Shown in pieces: positions 42,900 to 51,576 of a stretch of 64,000 nucleotides of DNA (position 1 is the stretch's first letter; each line of letters opens with the position of its first letter). The notes beneath the pieces are model-generated. The model was given only the letters and a program-made list of their open reading frames with translations, searched no databases and was not told where the DNA came from. Location of the stretch: the NCBI RefSeq assembly GCF_031844705.1, contig NZ_CP134609.1:6262001-6326000 (forward strand), read 5' to 3'. The DNA comes from Streptomyces sp. ITFR-16 (GTDB lineage Bacteria > Actinomycetota > Actinomycetes > Streptomycetales > Streptomycetaceae). The position numbers were made by a program, and so were the translations under genes.

Positions 42900-43922
42900 C
42901 TACGGCAGCGGGGTCTCCTCCAGCGGGGCCCCGTGCCACCTCCACGAGGTGACGCGCTCGCGGCCCGGCAGATCCGCGCGGCCGGTGGACCAGAGCAGCA
43001 CGGTCCACCGGTCCTCCGCGTCCGGGGCGCCGGGGAAGAGCCGGGCCAGCACCCGGTCGCACAGGTCCTGGGGCGGGGTCCAGGCCACGCCCAGGCCCTC
43101 GGCGACGTCATGGGCGTGCACCAGGGTCTCCACGACCCCCATGGCCGCGAAGCCCTCCGCGTCCGACGCGCCGAACACATGGTGGGAGCGGAGGTCCGGA
43201 GCGGTCGTCCGCACCATCGCCGCGAGCAGTGCCCCCGTGGCCCGAAGGGTGTGCAGCAGCCCCTCCGTCCCGGACGCCGGGTCCGCGAAGACGGAGTTGG
43301 CGGGGCCGCCCTCGCGCCGGGCCGCCCAGTGGAACGGCACCTCGCTGTCCGCCGCCGGCGGTGCGCCCAACTGGACCGCGTACGCGAAGAGATCGTCGCT
43401 CAGATGCTCCACGGTCTCCCAGCAGTCCCAGGTGAGCGTCCCCGCCGGGATGTGCCAGTCCTTCACCGGCGACGCCCCGAGCGCCTCGACCGCCAGCCGT
43501 ACGGCCTCCGTCACATCGTCCGCGGTGACCGGCAGCCGGGTCCCGGTCAGCGCCGCCCGCTCGCGCGCACCGCACTCCACACAGAACTCGTTGCCCTCGG
43601 GATCGGCCAGCGTCACCCAGCCCCGCCCGTTCGGCCTGCGGTGGTCGCCGACCAGGGTGGCGCCGAGCGCGAGGAGCCGTTCGACCTCCTCGTCCCGGGT
43701 GCGGTCGTCCGGCTGGATGTCGAGGTGCACCCGGTTCTTGCCGCTCTTCGGCTCGGGCACGGTGACGAACAGCAGGGCGGCGCCGGGGGTGTTCACCAGC
43801 GCCTCGGGGTCGCCGGGGAAGTCGTCGTCGGCCAGGGAGGAGTCCAGCACCGAGGCCCAGAACGAGCCGAGTGCGTAGGCGTCGGCGCAGTCGACGGTGA
43901 CGTGGTGCACGTGTGAGGTCAT
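42900..43922 (-). CDS. VOC (glyoxalase-fold) domain fused to a DinB/mycothiol maleylpyruvate isomerase-like domain
   Basis: 340 residues from ATG 43922 (MTSHVHHVTVDC). Residues 1-125 are a VOC domain (KNRVHLDIQPDDRTRDEEVE, GWVTLADPEGNEFCVE). Residues 130-340 are a four-helix DinB/MDMPI-type domain (TWDCWETVEHLSDDLFAYAV, VETLVHAHDVAEGLG) with the histidine set typical of a metal site. In actinobacteria the second domain is often mycothiol-dependent. The fusion could be a thiol-conjugating or detoxification enzyme. It is convergent with the OYE gene. Confidence 0.8.
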   Translation of the reverse strand: MTSHVHHVTVDCADAYALGSFWASVLDSSLADDDFPGDPEALVNTPGAALLFVTVPEPKSGKNRVHLDIQPDDRTRDEEVERLLALGATLVGDHRRPNGRGWVTLADPEGNEFCVECGARERAALTGTRLPVTADDVTEAVRLAVEALGASPVKDWHIPAGTLTWDCWETVEHLSDDLFAYAVQLGAPPAADSEVPFHWAARREGGPANSVFADPASGTEGLLHTLRATGALLAAMVRTTAPDLRSHHVFGASDAEGFAAMGVVETLVHAHDVAEGLGVAWTPPQDLCDRVLARLFPGAPDAEDRWTVLLWSTGRADLPGRERVTSWRWHGAPLEETPLP

Positions 43923-43978
43923 GGCCCCACTCTCACCCGGGGCCGGGAGCCGGGTCCAGCAGGTTATGACGGCGGCGG

Positions 43979-44007
43979 GGGGCGGCACGGTGTCCCCGTG
44001 CCGCCCC
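43979..44007 (-). terminator. Terminator of the ectoine operon
   Basis: GGGGCGGCACGG (43979-43990) and CCGTGCCGCCCC (43996-44007) form a perfect 12-bp stem with a five-base loop, 28 bases after the ectD stop. Confidence 0.75.
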
Positions 44008-44034
44008 CGCCGAAACCCTCGTACGCGCCGCGTC

Positions 44035-44928
44035 CTACCGCACCGGCGTGAAGTCCCGCGCCCCGATGAACTCCGGGCGGCGGACCGGCGCCGCGAACGG
44101 CTCCTCGGCCTTGTTCTCCACGCTGTTGAACACGATGAAGACGTTGCTGCGCGGGTACGGGGTGATGTTGTCCCCCGAGCCGTGCATGCAGTTGCAGTCG
44201 AACCAGGTCGCCGAACCGGCCGCGCCCGTGAAGAGCCTGATGCCGTGCCGGTCGGCCATCTTCGTCAGCGCCTCGTCCGACGGAGTGCCCGCGTCCTGCA
44301 TCTGGAGCGACTTCTTGTAGTTGTCCTTCGGCGTCTCGCCCGCGCACCCGAGGAACGACTTGTGCGAGCCGGGCATGATCATCAGCCCGCCGTTGGTGTC
44401 GTAGTTCTCGGTCAGCGCGATCGACACGGACACGGTCCGCATGTTCGGCAGCCCGTCCTCCGCGTGCCAGGTCTCGAAGTCCGAGTGCCAGTAGAACCCC
44501 GAGGCACCGAAACCGGGCTTGACGTTGATCCGGGACTGGTGGACGTAGACGTCCGAGCCGAGGATCTGACGGGCCCGTCCCACCACGCGCTCGTCGCTGA
44601 CGAGCCGGGCGAAGACCTCGCTGAGCCGGTGGACCTCGAAGACCGACCGTACGGAGTCCGACTTCGGCTCGATGATCGAGCGCGGGTCGGCCCGCACCGC
44701 CGGATCGGCGATCAGCCGCTCCAGCTCGGCGTGGTAGCCGGCCACCTCGTCCGGGGTGATCAGCTGGTCGACGGTGAGGAACCCGTCGCGTTCGAAGCCC
44801 TGGAGGTCCTTGGCGGAGACCGGACCCGGTGCGCCCGGCGCGGACCAGATGACCGGGTCCTGGCGGGGAGTGGTCATCTCGGCGGCGCCGCGCGAGGGGT
44901 ACAGGTCGGCTCGTACTTCGGTGGTCAT
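44035..44928 (-). CDS. ectD: Ectoine hydroxylase
   Basis: 297 residues, non-heme Fe(II)/2-oxoglutarate dioxygenase that makes 5-hydroxyectoine from ectoine. The EctD signature FYWHSDFETWHAEDGLPNMR (first 20) contains the iron ligands His and Asp, and the distal His is in CNCMHGSGDN. NSRINVKPG-like QSRINVKPGFGASG and MIMPGSHKSFLGC also fit EctD. It is last in the ectABCD operon, three bases after ectC. Confidence 0.96.
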   Translation of the reverse strand: MTTEVRADLYPSRGAAEMTTPRQDPVIWSAPGAPGPVSAKDLQGFERDGFLTVDQLITPDEVAGYHAELERLIADPAVRADPRSIIEPKSDSVRSVFEVHRLSEVFARLVSDERVVGRARQILGSDVYVHQSRINVKPGFGASGFYWHSDFETWHAEDGLPNMRTVSVSIALTENYDTNGGLMIMPGSHKSFLGCAGETPKDNYKKSLQMQDAGTPSDEALTKMADRHGIRLFTGAAGSATWFDCNCMHGSGDNITPYPRSNVFIVFNSVENKAEEPFAAPVRRPEFIGARDFTPVR

Positions 44929-44931
44929 GGT

Positions 44932-45330
44932 TCAGCCCTCCTCGGTCAGCAGTGGGTAGACACCGTTCTCGTCGTGGTCCTCCCGTCCGGTGACGGGAGG
45001 GTTGAACACGCAGACGCAGCGGAAGTCGGTCTTGGGCCGCAGCGTGTGGTGCTCGTGCCCGTTCAGCAGGTACATCGTGCCGGGGGAGATCCAGTGCTTC
45101 TCGCCGGTCTCGTCGTTGGTGAGTTCGGCCTCGCCCTCGGTGCACAGCACGGCCTCGATGTGGTTGGCGTACCACATGGAGGTCTCGGTGCCCGCGTAGA
45201 GAACGGTCTCGTGGAGCGAGAAGCCCACCTTCTCCTTGGCGAGCACGATGCGCTTGCTCTCCCAGGTTCCGGAGGCGGCCTTCACATGCCGGTCGGTGTT
45301 CTCGATGTCACTGAACGATCGGACGATCAC
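44932..45330 (-). CDS. ectC: L-ectoine synthase
   Basis: 132 residues, GTG start (VIVRSFSDI). A small cupin that cyclises N-gamma-acetyl-diaminobutyrate to ectoine with a bound metal. EctC marks are [18 protein letters not shown] and [16 protein letters not shown]. Its length is normal for the family. It sits between ectB and ectD in an operon with short gaps. Confidence 0.96.
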   Translation of the reverse strand: MIVRSFSDIENTDRHVKAASGTWESKRIVLAKEKVGFSLHETVLYAGTETSMWYANHIEAVLCTEGEAELTNDETGEKHWISPGTMYLLNGHEHHTLRPKTDFRCVCVFNPPVTGREDHDENGVYPLLTEEG

Positions 45331-45392
45331 GGTGGGTCGGTGCCTTTCTCTGTGCGGCGGTGGTACGTCGGGGCCGCCGGGGCGGCCCCGGG

Positions 45393-46655
45393 TCAGGCGG
45401 TCTCGTGGACGCAGCGGGCCAGCGTGCGCAGGCCCTCGTCCAGTTCCTCCGGGGTGATGGTCAGCGGCGGCAGCAGCTTGACGACCTCGCTCTGCGGGCC
45501 GGAGGTCTCCAGGAGCAGCCCCAGCTCGAAGGCGCGGGCGCACACGGCCGACGCGCGGGCCGGGTCGGTGAACTCCAGGCCCCAGACCAGTCCCCGGCCG
45601 CGGAACTGCGCGGCCGGCTCCTCGCCGCAGATCGCCAGCAGCGTCTGCGCGATCTGCTCGCCGCGGGCCAGGGTCTGCTTCTCCATCTGGCCGTCGGCCC
45701 AGTAGGCGTCGAGCGCGGCGGCGGCGGTGACGAAGGCGGGGTTGTTGCCCCGGAAGGTGCCGTTGTGCTCGCCGGGCTCCCAGATGTCCAGCTCGCCCTT
45801 GAACAGGCAGAGCGACATCGGCAGTCCGTAGCCGCTGATGGACTTCGACAGCGTCACGATGTCGGGGACGATGCCGGCCTCCTCGAAGGAGAAGAAGCCG
45901 CCGGTCCGGCCGCAGCCCATCTGGATGTCGTCGACGATCAGCAGCATGTCCTGGCGGTGGCACAGGTCCTGGAGCGCGCGCAGCCACTCGGCGCGGGCCA
46001 CGTTGATGCCGCCCTCGCCCTGGACGGTCTCCACGATCACGGCGGCGGGCTTGTTGAGCCCGGAGCCCTGGTCCTCCAGGAGCCGTTCGAACCAGAGGAA
46101 GTCGGGGACCTGGCCGTCGAAGTAGTTGTCGAAGGGCATCGGCGTGCCGTGGACCAGCGGGATGCCGGCGCCGGCGCGCTTGAAGGCGTTGCCGGTCACG
46201 GCCAGCGAGCCGAGCGACATGCCGTGGAAGGCGTTGGTGAACGAGACGACGGACTCGCGGCCCTTGACCTTGCGGGCGAGCTTCAGCGCCGACTCGACGG
46301 CGTTGGTGCCCGTCGGGCCGGGGAACATGACCTTGTACGGCAGGTCGCGCGGCCGAAGGATGACATTCTGGAAGGTCTCCAGGAAGGCGCGTTTGGCCGT
46401 GGTCGCCATGTCGAGGCCGTGGGTGATGCCGTCGCGCTCGATGTAGTCGATCAGCGCGCGCTTGAGCACCGGGTTGTTGTGGCCGTAGTTGAGGGAGCCT
46501 GCGCCGGCGAAGAAGTCGAGGTACGAGTGGCCGTCCTCGTCGGTCAGCCGGGCGCCCTGCGCGCGGTCGAACACGGCGGGCCAGCCGCGGCAGTAGCTCC
46601 GTACCTCGGACTCCAGGGTCTCGAAGACACTGAGGGCGGGCGGGGTGATGGTCAC
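45393..46655 (-). CDS. ectB: L-2,4-diaminobutyrate:2-oxoglutarate aminotransferase
   Basis: 420 residues, class III PLP aminotransferase, which makes diaminobutyrate from aspartate semialdehyde and glutamate. Marks are [20 protein letters not shown], the PLP Asp in [15 protein letters not shown] and the Schiff-base Lys in [14 protein letters not shown]. Full length, second gene of the ect operon. Aspartate semialdehyde links it to the dap pathway elsewhere in the window. Confidence 0.96.
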   Translation of the reverse strand: MTITPPALSVFETLESEVRSYCRGWPAVFDRAQGARLTDEDGHSYLDFFAGAGSLNYGHNNPVLKRALIDYIERDGITHGLDMATTAKRAFLETFQNVILRPRDLPYKVMFPGPTGTNAVESALKLARKVKGRESVVSFTNAFHGMSLGSLAVTGNAFKRAGAGIPLVHGTPMPFDNYFDGQVPDFLWFERLLEDQGSGLNKPAAVIVETVQGEGGINVARAEWLRALQDLCHRQDMLLIVDDIQMGCGRTGGFFSFEEAGIVPDIVTLSKSISGYGLPMSLCLFKGELDIWEPGEHNGTFRGNNPAFVTAAAALDAYWADGQMEKQTLARGEQIAQTLLAICGEEPAAQFRGRGLVWGLEFTDPARASAVCARAFELGLLLETSGPQSEVVKLLPPLTITPEELDEGLRTLARCVHETA

Positions 46656-46739
46656 AGCGGGTCTCCTGCGTGAGGGGGCGTGACGGGCGGCGGTGAAGGG
46701 TGACTGCGACGGGCTCGGGCCCGCCGGAGAAGTGCCTGC

Positions 46740-47270
46740 TCAGGCGTGGAACGGGCCGATGCGGTAGAGCACTTCCGGCAGATGGGTGCCTTCGGGGAAC
46801 AGTCCGCCGTCGAAGAGCACCTCGTGTTCCAGCGCCACGTCGTGGCGACGCGCGTAGGAGGTGAACAGGCGGTCCGACGCGGCGTTGTCCGGCGTGATGG
46901 TCGTCTCGACCGAGGCGAGCCCCTGCTCGGCGGCGACGCGTGCGGTCAGCGCGTCCAGCAGCTTCGCCGCCAGGCCCGTACCGCGGTGGCCGTGGTCGAC
47001 GGCCACCTGCCAGACGACGAGCGTCTCCGGGCGGTCGGGCCGGATGTATCCCGTCACGAAGGCGACCGGGACACCGGTCTCGTCGCGGGCGACCACGGAG
47101 GTCGCCGCGAAGTCACGACACCACAGCAGGTAGCTGTACGAGGAGTTGAGGTCCAGGACCTCGGAGTCGCGGGCAATGCGCCAGATCGCGGCTCCGTCCT
47201 CCACTCGCGGGGTGTCGATCGTGATGAATTCGCTTCGGGCACGTGCAAAATCTGCTGGTGCGGCGGTCAT
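46740..47270 (-). CDS. ectA: L-2,4-diaminobutyrate N-acetyltransferase
   Basis: 176 residues from ATG 47270 ([15 protein letters not shown]). A GNAT enzyme that acetylates diaminobutyrate. Marks are [20 protein letters not shown] (acetyl-CoA site) and [20 protein letters not shown]. It is the first gene of ectABCD; the operon promoter should be in the 262-bp region upstream. Confidence 0.95.
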   Translation of the reverse strand: MTAAPADFARARSEFITIDTPRVEDGAAIWRIARDSEVLDLNSSYSYLLWCRDFAATSVVARDETGVPVAFVTGYIRPDRPETLVVWQVAVDHGHRGTGLAAKLLDALTARVAAEQGLASVETTITPDNAASDRLFTSYARRHDVALEHEVLFDGGLFPEGTHLPEVLYRIGPFHA

Positions 47271-47532
47271 GCGAATTGAATTTACCCAGCAAATTCTGAA
47301 ATTGCATCGAGGCAAGGGGTTGGGTGGAGAGGCTCGTTGTGTTATCAGGCGGGTGCGCGCCCCGGCGCGAAACCGTTGCGCTTTCTTCCGATTTGACCCA
47401 CATTTTTCCGGCATAACGCCGTCCGTGTGGAGTCGGTCACAAGGTCGTAACTCTCGTGAGACGCAATCGAATTACCCGCGTCCGACCCTCCGGGAATCGG
47501 GGTGTTTAGCCCTGGGGAAACCGGGCAGAAGA
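47271..47532 (-). promoter_or_regulatory. Upstream region of the ectoine operon
   Basis: This gene-free stretch is unusually AT-rich near ectA (47271-47320, containing the -10-like TAAATT on the minus strand). It must carry the ect promoter. No convincing -35/-10 pair or known operator could be fixed. A hairpin at 47533-47570 insulates it from the aminotransferase gene upstream. Confidence 0.45.
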
Positions 47533-47570
47533 ATACGGGGAGCTGCTCGGAATAAAGCAGCTCCCCGTAT
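47533..47570 (-). terminator. Perfect 15-bp stem hairpin after the class V aminotransferase gene
   Basis: Arms 47533-47547 and 47556-47570 are exactly complementary around CGGAATAA. It lies about 20 bases downstream of the minus-strand stop at 47590. Confidence 0.85.
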
Positions 47571-47589
47571 ATGCGGATGGTGCCGGAAT

Positions 47590-48696
47590 TTATTCGCTCG
47601 GCCAGGTTTCCGATACGGCCCTGCGGGCAGCTTCCAGATCGACCTGCCGGCCCGCAGCGGCCAGCGCCGCCCCCAGAGCCGCGAGCGAGGAGAGCACCGC
47701 GCCCCGCGTCGCATCCACCCCGTAGTGATTGACCCGGATCATCTCCTTGGACAGCGCCCCGCCACCCGCGATCAGCGGCAGCGACGGCTCGTCCGCGAGC
47801 GCCCGCGCGACCAGCTCCGAGGCGTCCACCCCCTCGGGCGTCCGCAGCGTCGTCGCCACCGGCGCCGCGTCCCGCGCCTCGTGCACATACGGGCTCAGGC
47901 CGCCGCCCAGCGCCACCGCACCGGCCCGGGTGGCTGCGGCCGCCGCCGCGTGACGCGCCATCACCGCGTCCGGGCCCTCCGCCTCGATCCGCTCCACGCA
48001 GGCCTCGAGCGCCAGCATCTCCAGCTGGGCCGGGGCGTGCAGCAGGGCCTTGCGGCCGCCGTCGATCCAGCGCTCCTTCCAGTCCAGCAGGGACAGGTAG
48101 GAGCGGCGCGGGGCCTGCGGGTTGGCGGCGATGCGCTCCCAGGCGCGGGCGCTCACCGACACCGCGGAGACCCCGGCCGGACCGCCCATCGCCTTCTGCG
48201 CGCCGATCACGCACAGGTCGACGCCCCAGGCGTCCGGCAGCAGCGGCTCGGCGCCCACCGAGGCGACGGCGTCCAGCATGAACAGCGCGCCGTGCGCCCG
48301 GACCACCTCACCGATCTCCGCGACCGGGTTGGTGTTGCCGGTCGCGGCCTCGGCGTGGACCAGCGACACGAAGTCGATCTCCGGGTGCGCGGCCAGCGCC
48401 TCGGCGACCTGCTCCGCGGTGACCGCCGTGTGGAAGGGCACCGCGAGGTCGACGACCTCGGCGCCGCAGTCGCGCAGCCAGTTGCCGAAGGTCTGCCCGT
48501 ACGGCCCGGTGACGACGTTGAGCGCCGTCGAGCCGGGCCGGGCGCCGCCCCTGATGCAGCCTTCGAGGGGGAGCAGCGCCTCGCCCTGCATGATGACGAC
48601 GTCCTGCTCGGTGGCCAGCAGCGCGGCCACCCGCCGCTCGATCGCCGCGAAGTGCGCGGCGGTGAGCGGGGTCAGGTCGAGGAAGGGGTGCGTCAC
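47590..48696 (-). CDS. Class V aminotransferase (alanine-glyoxylate / pyridoxamine-pyruvate type)
   Basis: 368 residues from a GTG at 48696 (VTHPFLDLTPLTAAHF). PLP marks are GYGQTFGNWL-like GPYGQTFGNW, HAEAATGNTNPVAEI, MLDAVASVGAEPLL and the Schiff-base Lys in VIGAQKAMGGPAG. The pattern is that of alanine-glyoxylate aminotransferases and related enzymes. It is divergent from an amidohydrolase gene; the two may act on one nitrogenous substrate. Confidence 0.87.
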   Translation of the reverse strand: MTHPFLDLTPLTAAHFAAIERRVAALLATEQDVVIMQGEALLPLEGCIRGGARPGSTALNVVTGPYGQTFGNWLRDCGAEVVDLAVPFHTAVTAEQVAEALAAHPEIDFVSLVHAEAATGNTNPVAEIGEVVRAHGALFMLDAVASVGAEPLLPDAWGVDLCVIGAQKAMGGPAGVSAVSVSARAWERIAANPQAPRRSYLSLLDWKERWIDGGRKALLHAPAQLEMLALEACVERIEAEGPDAVMARHAAAAAATRAGAVALGGGLSPYVHEARDAAPVATTLRTPEGVDASELVARALADEPSLPLIAGGGALSKEMIRVNHYGVDATRGAVLSSLAALGAALAAAGRQVDLEAARRAVSETWPSE

Positions 48697-48854
48697 GGTG
48701 GTGCTCTCTTCGGGATCGGATCGGTGTGCGGCCCGGCCTGCGGACCGGGCGTGCTCCGAGGGTACCGAGCGCCCGCCGGGCGGCCCGGACCCGTCCGGCA
48801 CACCGGCCGGGACCCGGCGTGGCACCCGGCCCGGTGCCTCGTACAGTGCTGTCC

Positions 48855-49955
48855 ATGAGCGATCACGAGGCGCCTCGGGTGCTGCGGGTGAAGGGGCGGG
48901 TGCTCGTCGGTCCCGAGGAGGTCAGGGACGAGCTCTGGGCGGTCGGCGGTCGCATCACGTACGAACGGCCGCCCGGCGCCGACGAGGCCGTCACCGTCAC
49001 CGGCTGGGCCCTGCCGGGCCTGGTCGACGCCCACTGCCACGTCGGGCTCGACCGCCACGGCGCCGTCGACACGGCGACCACCGAGAAGCAGGCGCTCGAC
49101 GACAGGGAGGCCGGGGCGCTGCTCCTGCGGGACGCGGGCTCGCCCGCCGACACGCGGTGGATCGACGACCGCGAGGACCTGCCGAAGATCATCAGGGCCG
49201 GCCGTCACATCGCCAGGCCCCGGCGCTACACCCGTAACTACGCCTACGAGATCGAGCCGGACGAACTCGTGGCGTACGTCGCCCAGGAGGCGCGGCGCGG
49301 GGACGGCTGGGTGAAGCTGGTCGGCGACTGGATCGACCGCGAGGCGGGCGATCTGACGGCCTGCTGGCCGCGCGAGGCGGCTGCGGCGGCCATCGCCGAG
49401 GCGCACCGCCTGGGCGCCCGGGTCACCGCGCACTGCTTCGCGGAGGACTCGCTGCGCGACCTCGTCGAGGCCGGCATCGACTGCGTCGAGCACGCGACCG
49501 GGCTGACGCAGGAGACGATCCCGCTCTTCGCCGAGCGCGGCGTCGCGATCGTCCCCACCCTGGTCAACATCGCCACCTTCCCCTCCCTGGCACTGGGCGG
49601 CGAGGCCAAGTACCCGCGCTGGTCGGCCCATATGCGCCGGCTGCACGAGCGCCGTTACGACACCGTGCGCGCCGCGTACGACGCCGGGGTGCCGGTCTTC
49701 GTCGGCACCGACGCGGGCGGGGTGCTGGCACACGGGCTGGTGGCCGACGAGGTGGCGGAGCTCGTCAAGGCGGGCATCCCGCCGCTCCGGGCGCTGTCCG
49801 CGACGACCTGGGGCGCCCGGGAGTGGCTCGGCAGGCCGGGTCTTCAGGAGGGCGCCCCGGCCGACCTGGTGGTGTACGACGAGGACCCGCGGGCGGACGT
49901 CCGGGTGCTCGCGGGCCCCCGCAGGGTCGTCCTGAACGGGCGCGTGATCGGCTGA
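48855..49955 (+). CDS. Metal-dependent amidohydrolase
   Basis: 366 residues of the amidohydrolase (TIM barrel) superfamily. Metal ligands appear in VDAHCHVGLD, VTAHCFAEDS, CVEHATGLT and GTDAGGVLAHG, in the expected order. The bridging lysine could be in WVKLVGDWID. The N-terminal and C-terminal beta-sandwich (LWAVGGRITYERPPG, GAPADLVVYDEDP) is typical of imidazolonepropionase-like members. The substrate is unknown. The same gene lies between ect and SCO1860-like genes in related Streptomyces. Confidence 0.87.
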   Translation: MSDHEAPRVLRVKGRVLVGPEEVRDELWAVGGRITYERPPGADEAVTVTGWALPGLVDAHCHVGLDRHGAVDTATTEKQALDDREAGALLLRDAGSPADTRWIDDREDLPKIIRAGRHIARPRRYTRNYAYEIEPDELVAYVAQEARRGDGWVKLVGDWIDREAGDLTACWPREAAAAAIAEAHRLGARVTAHCFAEDSLRDLVEAGIDCVEHATGLTQETIPLFAERGVAIVPTLVNIATFPSLALGGEAKYPRWSAHMRRLHERRYDTVRAAYDAGVPVFVGTDAGGVLAHGLVADEVAELVKAGIPPLRALSATTWGAREWLGRPGLQEGAPADLVVYDEDPRADVRVLAGPRRVVLNGRVIG

Positions 49956-50301
49956 TCCGGGTGTCCCGGGAGGTGCCCCGGGCCGGCCGTCGGCCCTGGA
50001 GGCACCGTGTTGACCGGCAGTTACCGGGGCCCGGTCCGCTCGTTGAACCTCTTCCGCACACTCCGGCGCAGTGGCCCGGTGAGCCCCATGCGCTCAGTTG
50101 AACGGGTGAACTCAAGGAACGCACGTGCCGGGATATTCGAATACAGGCACGGAAACTCCCCTTTGGAGTGAACTGACCTCAGGTGTCCGCCAGTTCACCC
50201 TCTGTGCGTAAAGATTCACGGAGTCGAGGCCACCGGTGCCCGCGATGTCCCCCATTGGACGGCGCCGGCGGCTCCATGTCTCTTGTGGGGGTTCCACCAT
50301 C
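49956..50301 (+). promoter_or_regulatory. Gene-free leader of the LAETG-anchored protein gene
   Basis: 346 bp without a credible gene. It holds TATTCGAATA (50134-50143), a perfect palindrome framed by CGTGCC and GGCACG, and GTGAACTG (50168-50175) with CAGTTCAC (50191-50198), an 8-bp inverted repeat. Several TGAAC motifs cluster at 50040-50200. The promoter for the surface-protein gene is expected here. Confidence 0.45.
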
Positions 50302-51378
50302 TTGAACAGCAACACCTTCCGCCTCGCCGCCCTGGCGGTCGCCGCCGCACCCGTCGCCCTGCTGGTCGCCGTCCCCGCGCAGGCCACCACCGCGACCACC
50401 ACCACGACCGCCGGCGACGGGAAGGCGAGCGCGGTCGTGCTCCGTACCGCACTCGACGTCTCGCTCCTGAACAAGACGATCGATGTGCCGCTGAAGACCA
50501 CGCTCAACGAGGTGCAGGCGCCGAGGAGCGCCGAGCAGACCGCGCTCACCGTGAAGCTCGACGGGGTGGAGGGCGGAAAGCCGGTCGACGTCCTGCGGGC
50601 CGATGTCGCCACGGCGAAGGCGACCGTCGACAAGCACCGCGCCGAGGGCTACAGCAACGTGGCGAAGGCGCGGGTGCATGTGCCCGGACTGCCGGCGCTC
50701 TCCCTGGTCGAGGTCGAGAAGGTCACCTCCAAGGCGGTCTGCGAGGTGGGCCGCAAGCCGGTCGCCGAGTCCAATGTGCTGGGCCATGTGTCGGTGCTCG
50801 GCAAGCGCGTCACCCTCACCGCGGGCGGCACCACCCAGGTCGCCGTGACGGGGGTGGGCAAGGTGACGCTCGACCTGTCGAAGACCGAGACCACCTCACG
50901 CACGGCGGCCGCGGTCGCGCTCCGGCTGAAGGTCTCCGTCAACCCGCTCAACCTGAACGTCGCGGACGTACAGGGTGAGGTCACGCTCGCCGAGGCCACC
51001 TGTGAGACCCCGAAGGGATCCGGCACGGGCGGCGGCCACAACGGCGGTTCGGACAACGGGGGCTCGACCGACGGCGGCTCCGGCGACGGCGGTTCGGACA
51101 GCGGCGGCTCGACCGACGGCGGCTCCGGCGACGGCGGTTCCACGAGCGGCGACACGTCCAACGGCTCGTCCAACGGCGCATCGGGCGACACGTCCAGCGA
51201 CAAGGGCGGCGACGTGAAGACCCAGACCGGCACGGGCCACGCACCTGCGGCCGTCGACGCCGACCTCGCCGAGACCGGCAGCAGCTCCACGACCCCGTAC
51301 ATCGCGGGCGGTGCGGCCCTCCTGCTCGCCGTCGGCGCCGGCGCGATGGTCGTGGCCCGGCGGCGCGGACAGAACTGA
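50302..51378 (+). CDS. SCO1860-family LAETG-anchored surface protein
   Basis: 358 residues. The best start is TTG at 50302 (LNSNTFRLAALAVAAAPVAL), eight bases after GGGGG; no ATG or GTG is in frame nearby except far upstream. A signal peptide of about 28 residues precedes a beta-rich domain to residue 250 with two or three cysteines. Then come Gly/Ser-rich repeats and a sorting signal: LAETG, a hydrophobic helix (YIAGGAALLLAVGAGAMVVA) and RRRGQN. Sortase E type enzymes would attach it to the wall. The function is unknown. Confidence 0.85.
   Translation: MNSNTFRLAALAVAAAPVALLVAVPAQATTATTTTTAGDGKASAVVLRTALDVSLLNKTIDVPLKTTLNEVQAPRSAEQTALTVKLDGVEGGKPVDVLRADVATAKATVDKHRAEGYSNVAKARVHVPGLPALSLVEVEKVTSKAVCEVGRKPVAESNVLGHVSVLGKRVTLTAGGTTQVAVTGVGKVTLDLSKTETTSRTAAAVALRLKVSVNPLNLNVADVQGEVTLAEATCETPKGSGTGGGHNGGSDNGGSTDGGSGDGGSDSGGSTDGGSGDGGSTSGDTSNGSSNGASGDTSSDKGGDVKTQTGTGHAPAAVDADLAETGSSSTTPYIAGGAALLLAVGAGAMVVARRRGQN
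51061..51140 (+). repeat. 35-bp direct repeat in the wall-spanning linker
   Basis: 51061-51095 and 51106-51140 are identical and encode GGSTDGGSGDGGS units. The linker is likely to span the cell wall. Confidence 0.75.
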
Positions 51379-51382
51379 CGCC

Positions 51383-51533
51383 GGGGGAACAAGAGCCGGG
51401 GGGCTGAAGCGGGGGAAGCGGGACCGGGCCCGAGGGGGGCCGGGGGGAGCGGGAAAGCCCGAGGGGGCGGCCGGGGGGCCGCAGGGGGGAACGGGGGAAC
51501 AGGGGAGAGCGGGGGACAAGGAGGGGCGGGGGA
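51383..51533 (+). other. G-run-rich intergenic segment
   Basis: Between two convergent genes the plus strand has thirteen runs of four to six G, separated by short purine-rich or GC spacers. This can form several G-quadruplexes in DNA or in read-through RNA. No gene is seen. Confidence 0.65.
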
Positions 51534-51576
51534 GCGGTGTTCCGTACGCGGAGCACCGCTCCCTCCGTGCAGTCGG

